From Diphasiastrum complanatum (Eukaryota > Streptophyta > Lycopodiopsida > Lycopodiales > Lycopodiaceae), in the NCBI GenBank assembly GCA_029204225.1, contig CM055096.1, forward strand, positions 72,357,349 to 72,421,348: a stretch of DNA of 64,000 bases. The letters are read 5' to 3'. The position numbers and the translations under genes were made by a program. Positions 12,234-24,008 of the stretch are shown one piece after another. How positions within the stretch are numbered: the stretch's first letter is position 1; every line of letters begins with the position of its first letter. Below the pieces are notes generated by a model. The model searched no databases, was not told where the DNA came from, and saw only the letters and a program-made list of their open reading frames with translations.

Positions 12234-12568
12234 ACGCTCTGATACTATGTTAAAATCGTGTTAGGATCTAGTGCAGTATGCAGATCACATCAATCAATCA
12301 CCATAGACACTCCTCACAACCTCTCAAAGATGGCACAACAAAAGCTTTGTATAACGAAGAGAAAATTGTACATATACCAAAAGCCCCAACATGCATGGGC
12401 TTGACAAGTGTCAACACACTAAAAAGACAGGTACTCGTCTGACTCAAAGCTCCAACATGGGCTAAAATACTGACAAACCCAAGACATGCCCTTGAGTATA
12501 GCATAATGAAACCAAAATATACTATACAGGCTAATTCCTATGTGTATGGCTACCCGGCTAACCCAGCC
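12234..12568 (-). repeat. Primer-binding site and truncated 5' LTR of the LARD-type element
   Basis: On the minus strand the LTR end (GATTTTAACA) is followed by TAGTATCAGAGC (12,234-12,245). That resembles the TGGTATCAGAGC site complementary to initiator methionine tRNA used by most copia-type elements. Only about 322 of 464 LTR bases remain. The rest is lost where the sequence changes to the gypsy LTR at about 12,569. Confidence 0.8.
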
Positions 12569-13695
12569 TTATAAATTAAGGGCTAGACCTTTAATAGGAA
12601 AAGACATTGCCTTGGATAACCCTTAACTAGGTCGTCCATACGAAACGACTAGTTATGAAAAGACATGTTAAACTAGAGTAACTTTAACTCAAAGTTAAGT
12701 ATACCTCTTATGGTATAGTTGAACGTATTTTCAGTTTAATTCTTAACTAGACCCTTTCGCGGGAGCGACACACCTATTGTTTAAGAGGTGTGTTTGTTCG
12801 CCCCATAGAACATATATTGATCTCACACTTCAGTCTCGATCATCGAGGGAGAAGAGTTTATGCTTATGTAAGAGGTTGAAGAAGTGAATAGAGTTCTGTG
12901 AGTTATTCTCCCTTGTCTCTGTTCTCCGTACTGTTGAGTGTGAGTGATCTTGAGTCTGCTAACAATCTCTAGCGCATTTCATGAATTACTCTCTGATCAG
13001 ACAGACGCTCTAGTGCATTACAATCATTTTTGTGTTTCCGTAAAGCATGCTCTAAAGAACTGTCTTAAAATCATCTTATTTGTCTATCGCGAATACTTTC
13101 TTTTCGACACTCGAATAATGACTATCTTTGTGCAGTCTAGCACGATCATTGAATTAAGTTGTATGTATACAAATGAGATGACAGTCCCTGTCTGAAGAAT
13201 TGAGTCTCTGATCTATTTTCCTGATTGGCATTGACATAAGTTTCTAACGTGCTCTAAAACCATTCGTGCTCTTTTACCATTAAGTTGGGCTTTAGTTGTT
13301 GAGGACTATTGTCTAGGAATGAATAGTTCGCGAACTCAATTAACTAATTGTCTGCGCAGTCGCGAATACATTAAACAATTTTCGATTCTCTGTTGACACC
13401 TTAATCAGCTAGAGTGTAGTCTGCTGTACTACTCTGATAACATTTCATTTGTAAAACGCGCTTTCTTCAATTCGATAGAGGCCAGATTGTTGTTCTGAAT
13501 TCATGAACATTACCCATTCCAAATATAAGTAACACTGGTTATTTTTTAATGTCTGTCGACAACCAGAATAACATTCGAAACCACCTGCCATAATTACACC
13601 AAAAACATAACTTTCTAACGTTGTCCTCTGTGGGAACGATACTTTTCACTACAAAATCTATATTAACCATGTTGGTATAGCACAACATATACCAA
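12569..13695 (+). repeat. 5' LTR of the gypsy element (5' end missing)
   Basis: Direct repeat of 22,945-24,008, starting at ATAAATTAAGGGCTAGACC. The first ~143 bp present in the 3' LTR are absent here. The copy carries about 60 bp (around 13,165-13,225) missing from the 3' LTR. Apart from small indels the two are nearly identical. The right end is placed just before the PBS and is uncertain by about 10 bp. Confidence 0.85.
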
Positions 13696-13699
13696 TTTT

Positions 13700-13717
13700 T
13701 GGTGCCGTTGCTGGGGA
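13700..13717 (+). other. Primer-binding site of the gypsy element
   Basis: TGGTGCCGTTGCTGGGGA lies a few bases after the LTR. From family knowledge it differs by two transitions from the Athila-type site complementary to the 3' end of aspartate tRNA. It marks the start of minus-strand DNA synthesis. Confidence 0.8.
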
Positions 13718-13766
13718 TAGTTTAGGAAAGTTATAAGAAATCTGACACATCCATTTCCATCTCTAA

Positions 13767-15222
13767 TGTATGACAGATAGAGAATAGAGATTAGAAAGAT
13801 ACCGGAGGCCTAGAGAGGAGTTTTTACGAAGACAGAGTGAAAGTACTAGTGGTAGAAATCTAGACGAAATCACTGCTCAGTTATTTGAACTCCTAATTAG
13901 CTTCAGTATGGAGGGTCATGCTGCACGCTTCACTTCTATTTCTAAAATTAAATATGATTATTTTGAAGGGACCAGCTTCGATGATGCAGATAACTATGTC
14001 TCACAATTTGAGTCAATAGCCAATGCGAATAACGAGGGAATTGACGTAGACAAACTACGAATTTTCCCTGGTCTGCTAAGAAAGCAGACGCATATCTGGT
14101 ATAGCCAGGTAGAACCAGGCCGTGTAGGAACCTGGTACCTGTTGAAAGATGCGTTTCTAAACTAGTTCAGAGAGATAGGTTACAAATCTAGAATTCTTGG
14201 ACGACTGAACAATGTTTAGAAGAAGAGTAAAGAATCTCTTCGCAAATATACACGTAAGGTTAAAAACCTCATAGGAAAATGAACCGGTGTATATCCCGTG
14301 GATATGCAAATCAAATGGTTTTTGGCTGGTCTACCACCAAAGATTGATCGATACTGCAGACAAGGGGACATGAACTCCTTAGCAGCTGCTATAGCTAGTG
14401 CGGAAAATTTTGAGACTTCGAAATTAGCGCAAAAGTGGCGATCAACGAAGAAATCTTGAAAGTCTAAGACCGATTCCAATGACAGCGATGATGATTCTGA
14501 TTCTGATTCCAGTAGTAGTTCTTCAAGCTCAAAATCCGAAAGTAACGATTCATCAGAATTGGATGCTGACAAAGGAGAGAAAAAAAAAATAAAGGACGAA
14601 CTAAACAAAAGGATGACACGAAAGTTGTCGAGGATAAGTCGTCAACTTCCAAAGTGGAAAAGCTTTGGAAAAGTAATATGGCTGACCTTAATAAAAAATT
14701 TAATGACTTGAAAGTGCAGATAAAAGACCAAAGGCGTCTTTTTCTAACTCAGGAATGTGGTGTACAAAATGTGGAACATCTGGACACACCAAGGAAGACT
14801 GCACCACTGTTAATGTCAAATACATTGAAGATCCTGCCCAGGAGGTACTTTTTATTTTTCAAAATGATGCAACTACTAACTACGTACAGGGTACTGCAGC
14901 ATCAGCCCAGCAGGACAGACCCAAATTCGCACCAAGAAGATATAATCCTCCTGAATTTGTTGGACCAACGAAGTCTCAAACCTCGAATAAACCAGTTTCG
15001 GGCAACTGCTACAACTGTGAAGAGCCGGGACATTTTTCTCCTAACTGTCCTCAACCACGGAAGCCAATTGGTTACGTACCATTATGCTCGAATTGCAGAG
15101 AACCTGGTCACAAGTATCTTGATTGCGCTCAGCCGCAGAAGTCGCGACCCAAATATCAGTATATAGCAACACCAGCTGCTGCAGACACGAAAGCGAAAGC
15201 TGCGACAGATGTTGTTGTATAG
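13767..15222 (+). pseudogene. Gypsy gag with three zinc knuckles
   Basis: Gag assembles the retrotransposon particle and binds its RNA. A possible start ATG at 13,767 meets a stop a few codons later. The main capsid-like part runs from about 13,860 (EITAQLFELL, SFDDADNYVSQFESIA, IWYSQVEPG) with stops after 14,160. A Ser/Asp-rich acidic stretch (14,470-14,560) follows. After a frameshift, 14,755-15,222 carry three CCHC knuckles: CTKCGTSGHTKEDC, CYNCEEPGHFSPNC and CSNCREPGHKYLDC. Three knuckles are more than the usual one or two. Stops and frameshifts make it non-functional. Confidence 0.82.
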
Positions 15223-15246
15223 AGAATTGACGTTATTGAAGGAAAA

Positions 15247-16140
15247 TTGGCAAAGACTGAAGATCAATCCTGGCCAAGTGACGTGGAAAATATTTTTAGA
15301 GTCACCACGAGAAGCAAAAGCTCCTCGAAACCTGATCAGAAATCTTCGACAAAGCACATAAAATCCTTGAAGATGAAATCTTCTAGCAAGACGACGAACA
15401 AATCCACGACTAAAGAAGATCTCAAGGATGACTCTGACTATGACCGTGATGCTGCGAAGTTATTTGCAAAAGATATCTCATCAGAAGCAAAGGAAATCAT
15501 CAACGCTGAACTAAAGACTGCTCCTGTAAGGTGATCACTTTCGAGGAAGAAGACGAAGAAATCGCGAAGACGAAATTGTCTAGTGCTGTTATTGATAAAC
15601 CAATCTCAAAATCAAAGACAAAAGAATATGACATCGTAACTGATATCGAATCTCTTCGACCAAACATTACTTTACATATGGCAGATAACACTTATTACAT
15701 AAAGCAGCTGAAAGGCCTTTCTGTGCCTAAGAAGAAGAAGAAAATTTCTCTGCCAGATGCTGGTGTTTTGTCCATTGATTTAGGTGATCTCGGTGCACCT
15801 GAAATTGATGTTACTATTGTAGGATGCCTGATCGAAAAAGTGCCAATTGACTCTAGTTCCAGTGTAAATATAATAACATAAGACACAGCTCATGCTTTGG
15901 GGCTGACTAACATTCAACCAACATAGCGAAACATCAAGTTAGCTGATTCGACACGACAAAAAAATGTTGGTGAGCTTAAGGATGTCACTGTCTACATTCA
16001 AGCCAAGCCATTCACCATGAATTTCATTGTTATCAAACCACTCGGTTTGTCATCCTATTATGTGCTGATTGGACGACCTTGGCTTTATCAATCAAATGCT
16101 GGTGTACATTGGAGATCTAGAGAGCTAAGATTTCAGACTG
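15247..16140 (+). pseudogene. Gypsy aspartic protease region
   Basis: A Lys/Ser-rich linker (15,247-15,534) overlaps the start of a second frame at 15,531, which carries the retropepsin. It includes ITLHMADNTYY and the active-site region LIEKVPIDSSSSVNII, where the family normally has DGGS. After a stop, the domain continues with KPLGLSSYYVLIGRPWLYQS and AGVHW (to about 16,120). The protease would release Gag and Pol products. The altered active-site triad and internal stops argue that this copy is inactive. Confidence 0.75.
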
Positions 16141-16316
16141 GTGAGACCAATAACCGAGGTAAGCCAGCAGAACAAATCATAACCTAGAGTCGTGACAAAT
16201 ATGAAGTTGAAACTCCTTTGTCCGACACCAGTTTTACATCAGAAGAATCTTCGTATGCCTGAAGCTGTCATCTTACCAGATTCTACTGAACTGATTGAAC
16301 TTGCACATGGCAGATT

Positions 16317-17667
16317 GTGCATGTTTCAAAGTCACTTGGAGAATCTGAGTTGGCGGAATTCACTGAACTATTAAAGGAGTATCAAGATGTTTTTGCCTGG
16401 TCGCACGACGATTTGAAGGGTATACCTGCAGAATTTGGAGAGCACCGAATTGATCTGAAGGAAGATGTTGTACCTGTTCGACAGAGACAATATCGTCTTA
16501 ATCCATAATACTCTCTAATGGTCAAGGACGAACTTAACAAACACCTTAAAGCAGGTATAATCTATCTCGTCTTAAGTAGTGAATGGGTTTTACCCATTGT
16601 TGTTGTCCCGAAGAAGAAGACTGGCAAAATACGAATATGCCAAGATTTCCGAAAACTCAATGCTGCCACCAGGAAGGACCATCATCCTTTGCCTTTTACT
16701 GATTCCATCCTAGATCAGGTTGCTGGTCAAGAGTGTTACAGTTTCTGTGACGGCTTTTCTGGATATAATCAGGTGGGAGTGCGAAAGGAGGATCACCCAA
16801 AGACCACATTCACGATGGATTGGGGCACTTATGCCTACAACAAAATGCCCTTTGGTCTTTGTAACGCTCCAGCGACTTTTCAGCGAATCATGATGTTAAT
16901 TTTCGCTGCCTTCCTGAGAACTTTTCTCGAAATATTTATTGATGATTTATGTGTGTACAGTGACATAAAGACACACCTGTAGAATTAACATTGCAACGGT
17001 TTCGAGATACTTGTTTATCTCTTCATCTAGAGAAAAGTTTTTTTTGCTATGAAAGAAGGAATATTGCTCGGACACAGAATATCTAACAGAGGAATAGAAG
17101 TCGACAAAGATCAAGTCGAGCTTATGAAGAACCTCCTAATACCAACCAATTTGCGTGAACTAAGAGCTTCCTTAGGACATGTTGGCTATTACAGGAGATT
17201 TATTCAAAATCATGCTTCTATTGCTGCCTCTCTTACATATCTACTGAAGAAACAAGTGGAATACTTGTGGACGAATGAACAGCAGAAAGCATTTGAAGAT
17301 CTTAAGCAAAGGTTGATCAATGCTCCTATTCTGAGACCACCCAACTGGGCTATTTTATTTCACAGTTATGTGGATGTCTCTGCATTTGCTATTGGCGTCT
17401 GTCTAAGCCAGAAGGGAAGCACTTGGCATGATTTTCACTGTTAAAAAATTTCGGCATTGTTTGCTGGGATATGCATTTATTTTTCATGTGGATCATTATG
17501 CTCTTAAGTATCTTGTAAATAAACCAGATCTATCAGGACGAATTGCTCGATGGGTTCTATTCACTTACCAAGTAGAGCTTCGTCAAGGAAAGTATCATAC
17601 AAATGCTGATTATCTATCGCGACTCAGCACTGGAAAAATTGAAGAACCTATCAATGATGATTTTTAA
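16317..17667 (+). pseudogene. Gypsy reverse transcriptase and RNase H
   Basis: RT starts near YQDVFAWSHDDLKGIP, with the blocks WVLPIVVVPKKKTGKIRIC, DFRKLNAATRKDHHPLPF, YNKMPFGLCNAPATFQR and the catalytic IFIDDLCVYS (16,930-16,960). The thumb continues at 17,049 (LGHRISNRGIEVD, LGHVGYYRRFI). RNase H follows with YVDVSAFAIGVCLSQK and, after a frameshift near 17,430, FHVDHYALKYLVNKPDLSGR and YHTNADYLSRL. Catalytic Asp residues of RT are present. Stops at about 16,507 and 16,981 and the frameshift break the polyprotein. It copies element RNA and removes the RNA strand. Confidence 0.88.
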
Positions 17668-17790
17668 GACGAACATTTATTCGAGATTTCATCTACAAAT
17701 TCGCTATATTCTGATATCATTACTTATCTCAAGGATCAGATATATCCGAATGGTTATGATTTGGAGCAAAAGACAGTTTTTCAATATAAG

Positions 17791-18898
17791 TTAGCAGTTT
17801 CGAAGATGTCTCGAATCCGAAGACATTAAAAAGGTTGCTAAAGTCTTACACTCAGAAGATGTTGGTGGACATTTTGCTTTGAAGAACACAGTTAATAAGA
17901 TATTGACTGCCAAGTATTGGTGGCCAACAATGTTTAAGGATGTATCAAACTTTATTCGTTCATGTGATCCATGCCAAAGATCTGGTAAGCCTACAAAATC
18001 AATGAATTGGCCGTTGACACCAATCCTTCCTCTTGCACCATTCGAGAAGTGGGGCATTGACTTTGTCGGTCCAATTAAACCTGTTACCTGACATACGAAA
18101 TGTCGATATATTCTAGTTGCAACGGATTATGCTACAAAGAACGTGGAAGCAGAGGCGACAAAAAGAAATGATGCAAAAACTGTCGCGATGTTCTTATTCA
18201 AAAGTATTATCACCAGATATGGTTGCCCACTAGAACTAGTAAGTGACCGAGGTACACATTTTTTAAATGACACCATACGGTTGCTGACAACTTATTTCCT
18301 CATCAAACACAGAAAAACTACACCGTATAATCCAAAAGCAAACGGGTTGACCAAAAGAGCTAATGGAATTTTATGTAAGATCCTGACTAAAATTACTATT
18401 GCACACACAACGGATTGGGATCAAAAACAACCATCAGTTCTTTGGGCTTATCGTAATACAGAGAAAATCATGACGAAACAAACACCATATTTTCTAACAT
18501 ATGGTATGCATCCTATTCTGCCAATTGAATTTGAGGTCAAAACTTTTCGTATCCAAGCTCAACGAACAAATGCAGAATGTATAAACAAAAGGTTGACTAA
18601 TATTGAAGAACTAGCTGAAGCTCGTGAGTCTTCACAAAAATTAACGAAGGAAATCCAGGAACAAAGAAAGAAGAAATATGACAGTCATATAAAAAAATGT
18701 GATCTTAAAGCTGATGATTATGCCCTGATATATGACAGTCGCCATAAAAAATTCCCAGGAAAACTCCATATGCGATGGCTTGGACCTTTTAAAATCATAG
18801 AGGTGTTTGACAATGGTTATGTGCAACTTCAATCACTTGAAGGGGAACTGTTACCTACACGTATTAACGGGTCCAGACTAAAAAAATACTACCTTTGA
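17791..18898 (+). pseudogene. Gypsy integrase
   Basis: The HHCC zinc region ends with CDPCQRSGKPTKS (about 17,950-18,000). The core has KWGIDFVGP (first Asp) and LVSDRGTHF (second Asp). The catalytic Glu region reads NPKANGLTKRANGIL, with Lys where the family has Glu. The C-terminal part (18,560-18,898) has a basic coiled stretch and the GPFKIIEVFDNGYVQLQ fold. The frame is open from 18,143 to the stop at 18,896, after one stop at 18,089. No chromodomain is visible. It is broken by the stop and the missing Glu. Confidence 0.85.
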
Positions 18899-19600
18899 CC
18901 AGAATTTTATTTATTTATTTATATTCTTATTAATTTCTAGTATTCTGGAATCAATCGCGAATTTTTCTCTATCTTTTCTGATAATGTTCGCAACTTTTTT
19001 TTCTTTTCTAGAAAATTTTCTAGAAATTTTCGTGAACTTTTCTACCACTGTTCAACATTTGTTCAAACTGTTTCGTGAATTTTTCGAGAATTTTTCTTGT
19101 CTTCTCTCAAATCTTTTAAGTTATTTTTCAAAGTATTTTCGAGAACTTTTCGAGAAACTTTCGCGACACTCAACTGTGAACTGAAACTTGTCATTTTTTT
19201 TTTCTTTCGAGAATTTTTCTAGAATTTTTCTAGCATTTTTTTTTCTCCAGTTTTTTGAGAAATTTTCTAGGATGACGCTTAACATTTTCGAGAATTTTTC
19301 ATGAAATTTTGTATCATTTTCTAGAATCTCTCAAGAATGTTTTGTGAAACATTCTAGAAACTTTCTAGTATCCTTCGAGAATCTCTCAACCTACCTTTTC
19401 AAAAATCTTTCGAGAATCTATCTACCTACTTTTTACATCCCTCTATTAAAGATGATGGCCACGTGATCATCATTATTCACACGTGTGTACGCTCACATAT
19501 CAAAACAGATATTGGTTCTCCTTAATTTGTTTGTTTTCTTTTCAAAAACGGTCTTCCGTCATTAAAGATTGATCATAGTTTCAAACACTGACCCATGTAC
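18899..19600 (+). promoter_or_regulatory. T-rich spacer with a dense cluster of TTCNNGAA motifs
   Basis: No protein-coding signal. I count about 15 TTCNNGAA sites between 18,985 and 19,430, mostly TTCGAGAA or TTCTAGAA, in a T-rich background. Paired TTC and GAA are the half-sites of heat-shock elements. Spacing is near 11-13 bp rather than the ideal 10 bp, so factor binding is inference. The cluster sits between integrase and the extra coding region, where an internal promoter could drive the latter. It may instead be only a degenerate tandem repeat. Confidence 0.4.
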
Positions 19601-19811
19601 GTACTCCATAAATGGAAGTGACAGATGTCAAGTCACCATGCCACATCATCATCCCTTCCACACCGCTACTGCATATCAGAGCTATTTTTCATTTTTCTTC
19701 CTTACACTTTCTGCCTGCAATTTTATGCTTTCCTGCGCACATTCTCTTTGCGATCAAAGCATTCATTTGCGACCTATTACGATCTACGAGCTTTCGTGAA
19801 AAATTTGAACA

Positions 19812-22526
19812 ATGGCTTTTGGATCCAGTTCAAGCTCTAACATCATCTGGAAAGCACGCACAGGAATCCAGCTGGCATCCATCCAGTCCTTTTTGGATCG
19901 ATGCAGGTTGGGTAATTTAAAAGTGGACCCCTCCATCATCCTCTCCGAAGTCAGTACGAAGTTTGTCAACTCCATTCGTTCCATTTCGGAGGTGGATTTC
20001 AAAGTCCATGTGCGAGGCAAATTCTTCACTATCTTTGAAGACTTGTTCTGCATAGCCCTTGGATTACCGATGGGTGGGAAGATGATCTCAACAAATAAGG
20101 ATTCGGTGGATGAAGCTGCCCACTTCCTTAACATTTGCTTCGTACCCACGAAGGGGTACAAGATCTCTATGATTCGTGATACCACATTTAAGATGTTTTG
20201 TAAATACGCGACCAAGCACTCTTTTTGATGGATGCGGATGCGACGATTTCAGTGCAAAATTTTGGTTACATCTTAGATGCACTTGCGGGTAATCCGGTTT
20301 GTTTCGGCACTATTACATATAAAGCATTTTTGCGCTAGATCAAGCACCAAAAATTTTCTGGAGTTGGAGCACATGTATCTCGGCTATGCGGCCATTTTGA
20401 CATTTTGAACGAGCAAGAGAAAACATTGCTGATGGGAGGGATGTTGGCCCCCAAGTCAATTGATCTTTCCGGCCTCGTTACTTAAATTGCACCAGCCGTC
20501 GAAGTAGCAGCTACCATTGCTATGGACATTGACGATGCACCATCCCAGTGGAACCAGTTCCAACTGTGGTGATGGAGACTGATGGAGCTACTGCTGCTGC
20601 TGATTCTTCACAACCCGTATCTGCTTCCACATCTCAGAAGTAGCCGAGTGTCTCCTCCTCTGACGATGACGCAACTCAGTCTGATACATCAGACAAAAGA
20701 CAAACAACTGTTGAAGGCGACACTGGGGCACCTGTGGCAGATGAAAAACAACCAGACGACTAGCCCCAGTGGTTTCGCACTATGTCCGAGAAAGCCAAAA
20801 ACCTAGTGGCTGAAGTGTATGAGTTGGACAAGTACCACCAACAACTTATGATGGAATTTGTCAACTCAGAAAGGAGATGCCAAGAGAATCTCAAGGCGTC
20901 TTTCGAGCAGATTGATTCGCTCGAATCAGACAACATGAAGCTGATTGAACGAAATCGCTCTCTCGACACACAGCTTCAAACCTTAATAAAGGAAGCTGAT
21001 TCTTTAAAACAGATCAATAAGGCAATTGAGGCCAAGTCTGATAATTACCAGACTCAAAACAATTCTTTAAGCAGCAACTGACAGCTGCAAATCAACATAA
21101 TGTCACGCTCCAGAAACATTTCCAGGAGGAGCGAATGAGAAGACTGAAGGCATAAGCTGCTCTCTCTCTGTATGCACCAATGCAAGGTCCGTTACAGTCG
21201 ATCTCACGAAGCTAAACCAGCTCCAAGATCAGATGCTCGACAATTTTCGAGTTGAGTTCCTGCAACCACTCGAGGATTTGAAGGCTCTTGTCGAGGAAGA
21301 ATTGGCAGAGATAAAGGAGTTTTCGAGTGAAGCTACCCCATCTTGCAGCGGACAAGATGCACACGATGAGTACCTTCAGGCCTTACTCAGATTTGATGAC
21401 CATACACAGCAAATTCCATCTGTGCCTGCCTGCACCGGAGCCACAGACCATCCAGAGTATCTGGAAGTAGTCGCAAAGATTGACAAGCTCGAATAGAAGC
21501 TGTTAGATCTCCAATAACAAATGGAAGATCAGAAGCTGGCTGTTGAGTTGCAAACTCAGGACTTGGCAACTGCATCTACACAGCCAAAACGAATGCGACG
21601 GAATCAGTCGAAGGCATGTGCTGACAGATTCCGTGCATTTGTTGAACGCTTCTGGAAATGGTGTGTGCCTGCTTTTAACATTGAATTACAATGGCATATG
21701 GATTATATGATGCTACCAGGTGCAGTAGGCATCGCCTTCGATGATTGGAAGCGACCATGGGAGAAGGAAGACTTTCTCTGGTTATGGGCCCAGCTTTCTA
21801 TCGAGCAGAAAGGACGTCTCTACAGGGGAATAATCCAGGGGAAGTTTAAAGTCCTACCTTTCGGGTCAGCAGAGTTATACATAGGCTCTTTGACTAAGTA
21901 TGCTCTCGAATATATTCGCATCAAGGAACTTCAATTTTTTGCAGAACGAAGCCAATAAGCGACATTTTTGGAAGCGAAAGTCGCAGTTTCAATTATACAA
22001 ACCCAAAGCTGTTGCGGATTTAGGCGCATTCGACGACGCAGAGTTGCTGATCAACATTAATATGGCGTATCCAGAATTATTCAGTCTATATGTGGATTGG
22101 GAGCGAAACCTTGCAGAATATTTTGCGGAGATTGGACATAATCTGCAGGATAGAAGGAAGTCATTCAGATATAAGCAATTTTGTACATATACATTTTGGC
22201 AATTTGGTACCTTTGCAACAAAGACATTATTTTTTGTTCAGAATCTTTATGTTAAAAGCAATTTTATTAGATTCTCAGCTCGATACTGTGAAGAAATCAC
22301 TCTACGAAGTGATTCAGACGAAGATACAAAGTTGACTCAGGAGTTGTTCGATGCAACATTACTCCTTGTTAAACTAAAAGAATTCGGCAACCTCCCAGTT
22401 GGCCGATATACAAAATTCAAAGAAGATTTATTGTTGATCGAAACTCAACAGAACTTGGAGCTAGCTCAGAAACTATATGAAGAATTGAATAATTCACAAA
22501 TATTATTCATGTCTTTGTCATGCTGA
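19812..22526 (+). pseudogene. Extra coding region of the gypsy element, function unknown
   Basis: About 900 codons in same-strand pieces after integrase, in several frames. The first piece (19,812-20,228, continuing to about 20,500) encodes a globular region with IWKARTGIQLASIQSFLDRC and FEDLFCIALGLPMGG, then QNFGYILDALAGNPVC and KFSGVGAHVSRLCGHFDIL. A Ser/Thr-rich linker follows. Next is a charged coiled coil (20,782-21,081; KLIERNRSLDTQLQTLIKE) and an acidic piece (21,233-21,496). The last part is Trp-rich (21,521-22,526; ERFWKWCVPAF, FDDWKRPWEKEDFLWLWAQL). I see no signal peptide or membrane helix, so it does not look like an envelope protein. I do not recognise the family. Confidence 0.6.
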
Positions 22527-22788
22527 TGCCTATCTGTGATAATGAAGCTAGATCTTTGCAATTTGAAGATGTTTTGAAGTTTGATTCCAGTTTTCATCAA
22601 ACAATTTCAACTCAAAATCAACCTACTCAACGCAACAACAAGACACATATTCTCTGAAGAAATATCTAAAGGACGAATCATATGAAGACATATTTTTTTT
22701 TTGCCTCAACAAAAATTTGACGAACAAGAATGTTTCTCGAATAATCCTCGAAATAAAGATGATATGTTCACGAGGACATTTCACATTT

Positions 22789-24008
22789 GAGGAAGGGGAT
22801 ATGTGATGCCACGCAAATGTCAAAAATTGAATATCAACATAAATATGGCATGATATACTCGAAAATGAAGATATGAGCTGGTTAAGTATAAATCATGAAG
22901 AGGCCTAAGTCATTTTTCGAGAATATATCTCCTAGGTACTTGCCTGATAAATTAAGGGCTAGACCTTTAATAGGAAAAGACATTGCCTTGGATAACCCTT
23001 AACTAGGTCGTCCATACGAAACGACTAGTTATGAAAAGACATGTTAAACTAGAGTAACTTTAACTCATAGTTAAGTACACCTCTTATGGTATAGTTGAAC
23101 GTATTTTTAGTTTAATTCTTAACTAGACCCTTTTGCGGGAGCGACGCAACTATTGTTTAAGAGGTGTGTTTGTTCGCCCCGTAGAACATATATTGATCTC
23201 ACACTTCAGTCTCGATCATCGAGAGAGAAGAGTTTATGCTTATGTAAGAGATTGAAGAAGTGAATAGAGTTCTGTGAGTTATTCTCCCTTATCTCTGTTC
23301 TCCGCACTGTTGAGTGTGAGTGATCTTGAGTCTGCTAACAATCTCTAATGCATTTCATGAATTACTCTCTGATCATACAGGTGCTCTAGTGCATTACAGT
23401 CGTTTGTTGTGTTTCCGTAAAGCATGCTCTAAAGAACTGTCTTAAAATCATCTTATTTGTCTGTCGCGAATACTTTCTTTTCGACACTCGAATAATGACT
23501 ATCTTTGTGCAATCTAGCACGATCATTGAATTAAGTTGTATGTTTTTATGATTGGCATTGACATAAGTTTCTAACATGCTCTAAAACCATTCGTGCTCTT
23601 TAACCATTAAGTTGGGCTTTAGTTGTTGAGGACTATTGTCTAGGAACGAATAGTTCGCGAACTCGATTAATTAATTGTCTGCGCAGTCGCGAATACATCG
23701 AACAATTCCCGATTCTCTGTTGACACCTTAGTCAGCCAGAGTGTAGCCTACTGTACTACTCTGATAACATTTCATTTGTAGTTTCTTCAATTCGATAAAG
23801 GCCAGCTTGTTGTTCAGAATTCATTAACATTACCCATTCCAAATACAAGTAATACTAGTTACTATTTAATGTCCGTCGACAACCAGAATAACATTCGAAA
23901 CCACCTGCCATAATTACACCAAAAACATAACTTTCTAACGCTGTCCTCTGTGGGAACGATACTTTTCACTACAAAATCTATATTAACCATGTTGGTATAG
24001 CACGACAC
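22789..24008 (+). repeat. Polypurine tract and 3' LTR of the gypsy element
   Basis: GAGGAAGGGGATA (22,789-22,801) directly precedes TGTGATGCC, the likely LTR start at 22,802. The LTR is about 1.2 kb. From 22,945 it matches the 5' LTR. It lacks about 60 bp present there and ends near ..GGTATAGCAC, where the copia fragment begins. Confidence 0.8.

Larger units (their letters stand above)
8561..12568 (-). mobile_element. Non-coding LTR retrotransposon (LARD-type), 5' LTR truncated
   Basis: The element reads on the minus strand. Its 3' LTR is 8561-9024. Its 5' LTR is 12,247-12,568 and is cut short by the neighbouring gypsy element. A primer-binding site lies next to the 5' LTR and a polypurine tract next to the 3' LTR. 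The ~3.2 kb interior (9025-12,246) shows no gag, protease, RT, RNase H or integrase motif in any frame. It has only short open frames, and a partial internal duplication around 9260-9315 and 9378-9425 (both containing CTGCCACCA). This is the plan of a large retrotransposon derivative, mobilised by proteins from another element. Confidence 0.8.
12569..24008 (+). mobile_element. Ty3/gypsy element of Athila/Tat type, with extra 3' coding region
   Basis: A near-complete plus-strand element of about 11.4 kb: truncated 5' LTR, PBS, gag, protease, RT-RNase H, integrase, T-rich spacer, extra coding region, polypurine tract and 3' LTR. The PBS type and the additional region between integrase and the 3' LTR point to the Ogre/Tat/Athila group. 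No second (archaeal-type) RNase H is visible between RNase H and integrase, which fits Athila better than Tat. The LTRs remain very similar, so insertion is fairly recent, yet gag, pol and the extra region carry stops and frameshifts. The flanks do not match: a LARD LTR lies on the left and a copia fragment on the right. Confidence 0.85.

Noticed and set aside
19784-20282. Minus-strand frames overlapping the extra gypsy region
   Set aside because: They are antisense to a longer plus-strand coding series that fits the element's direction.
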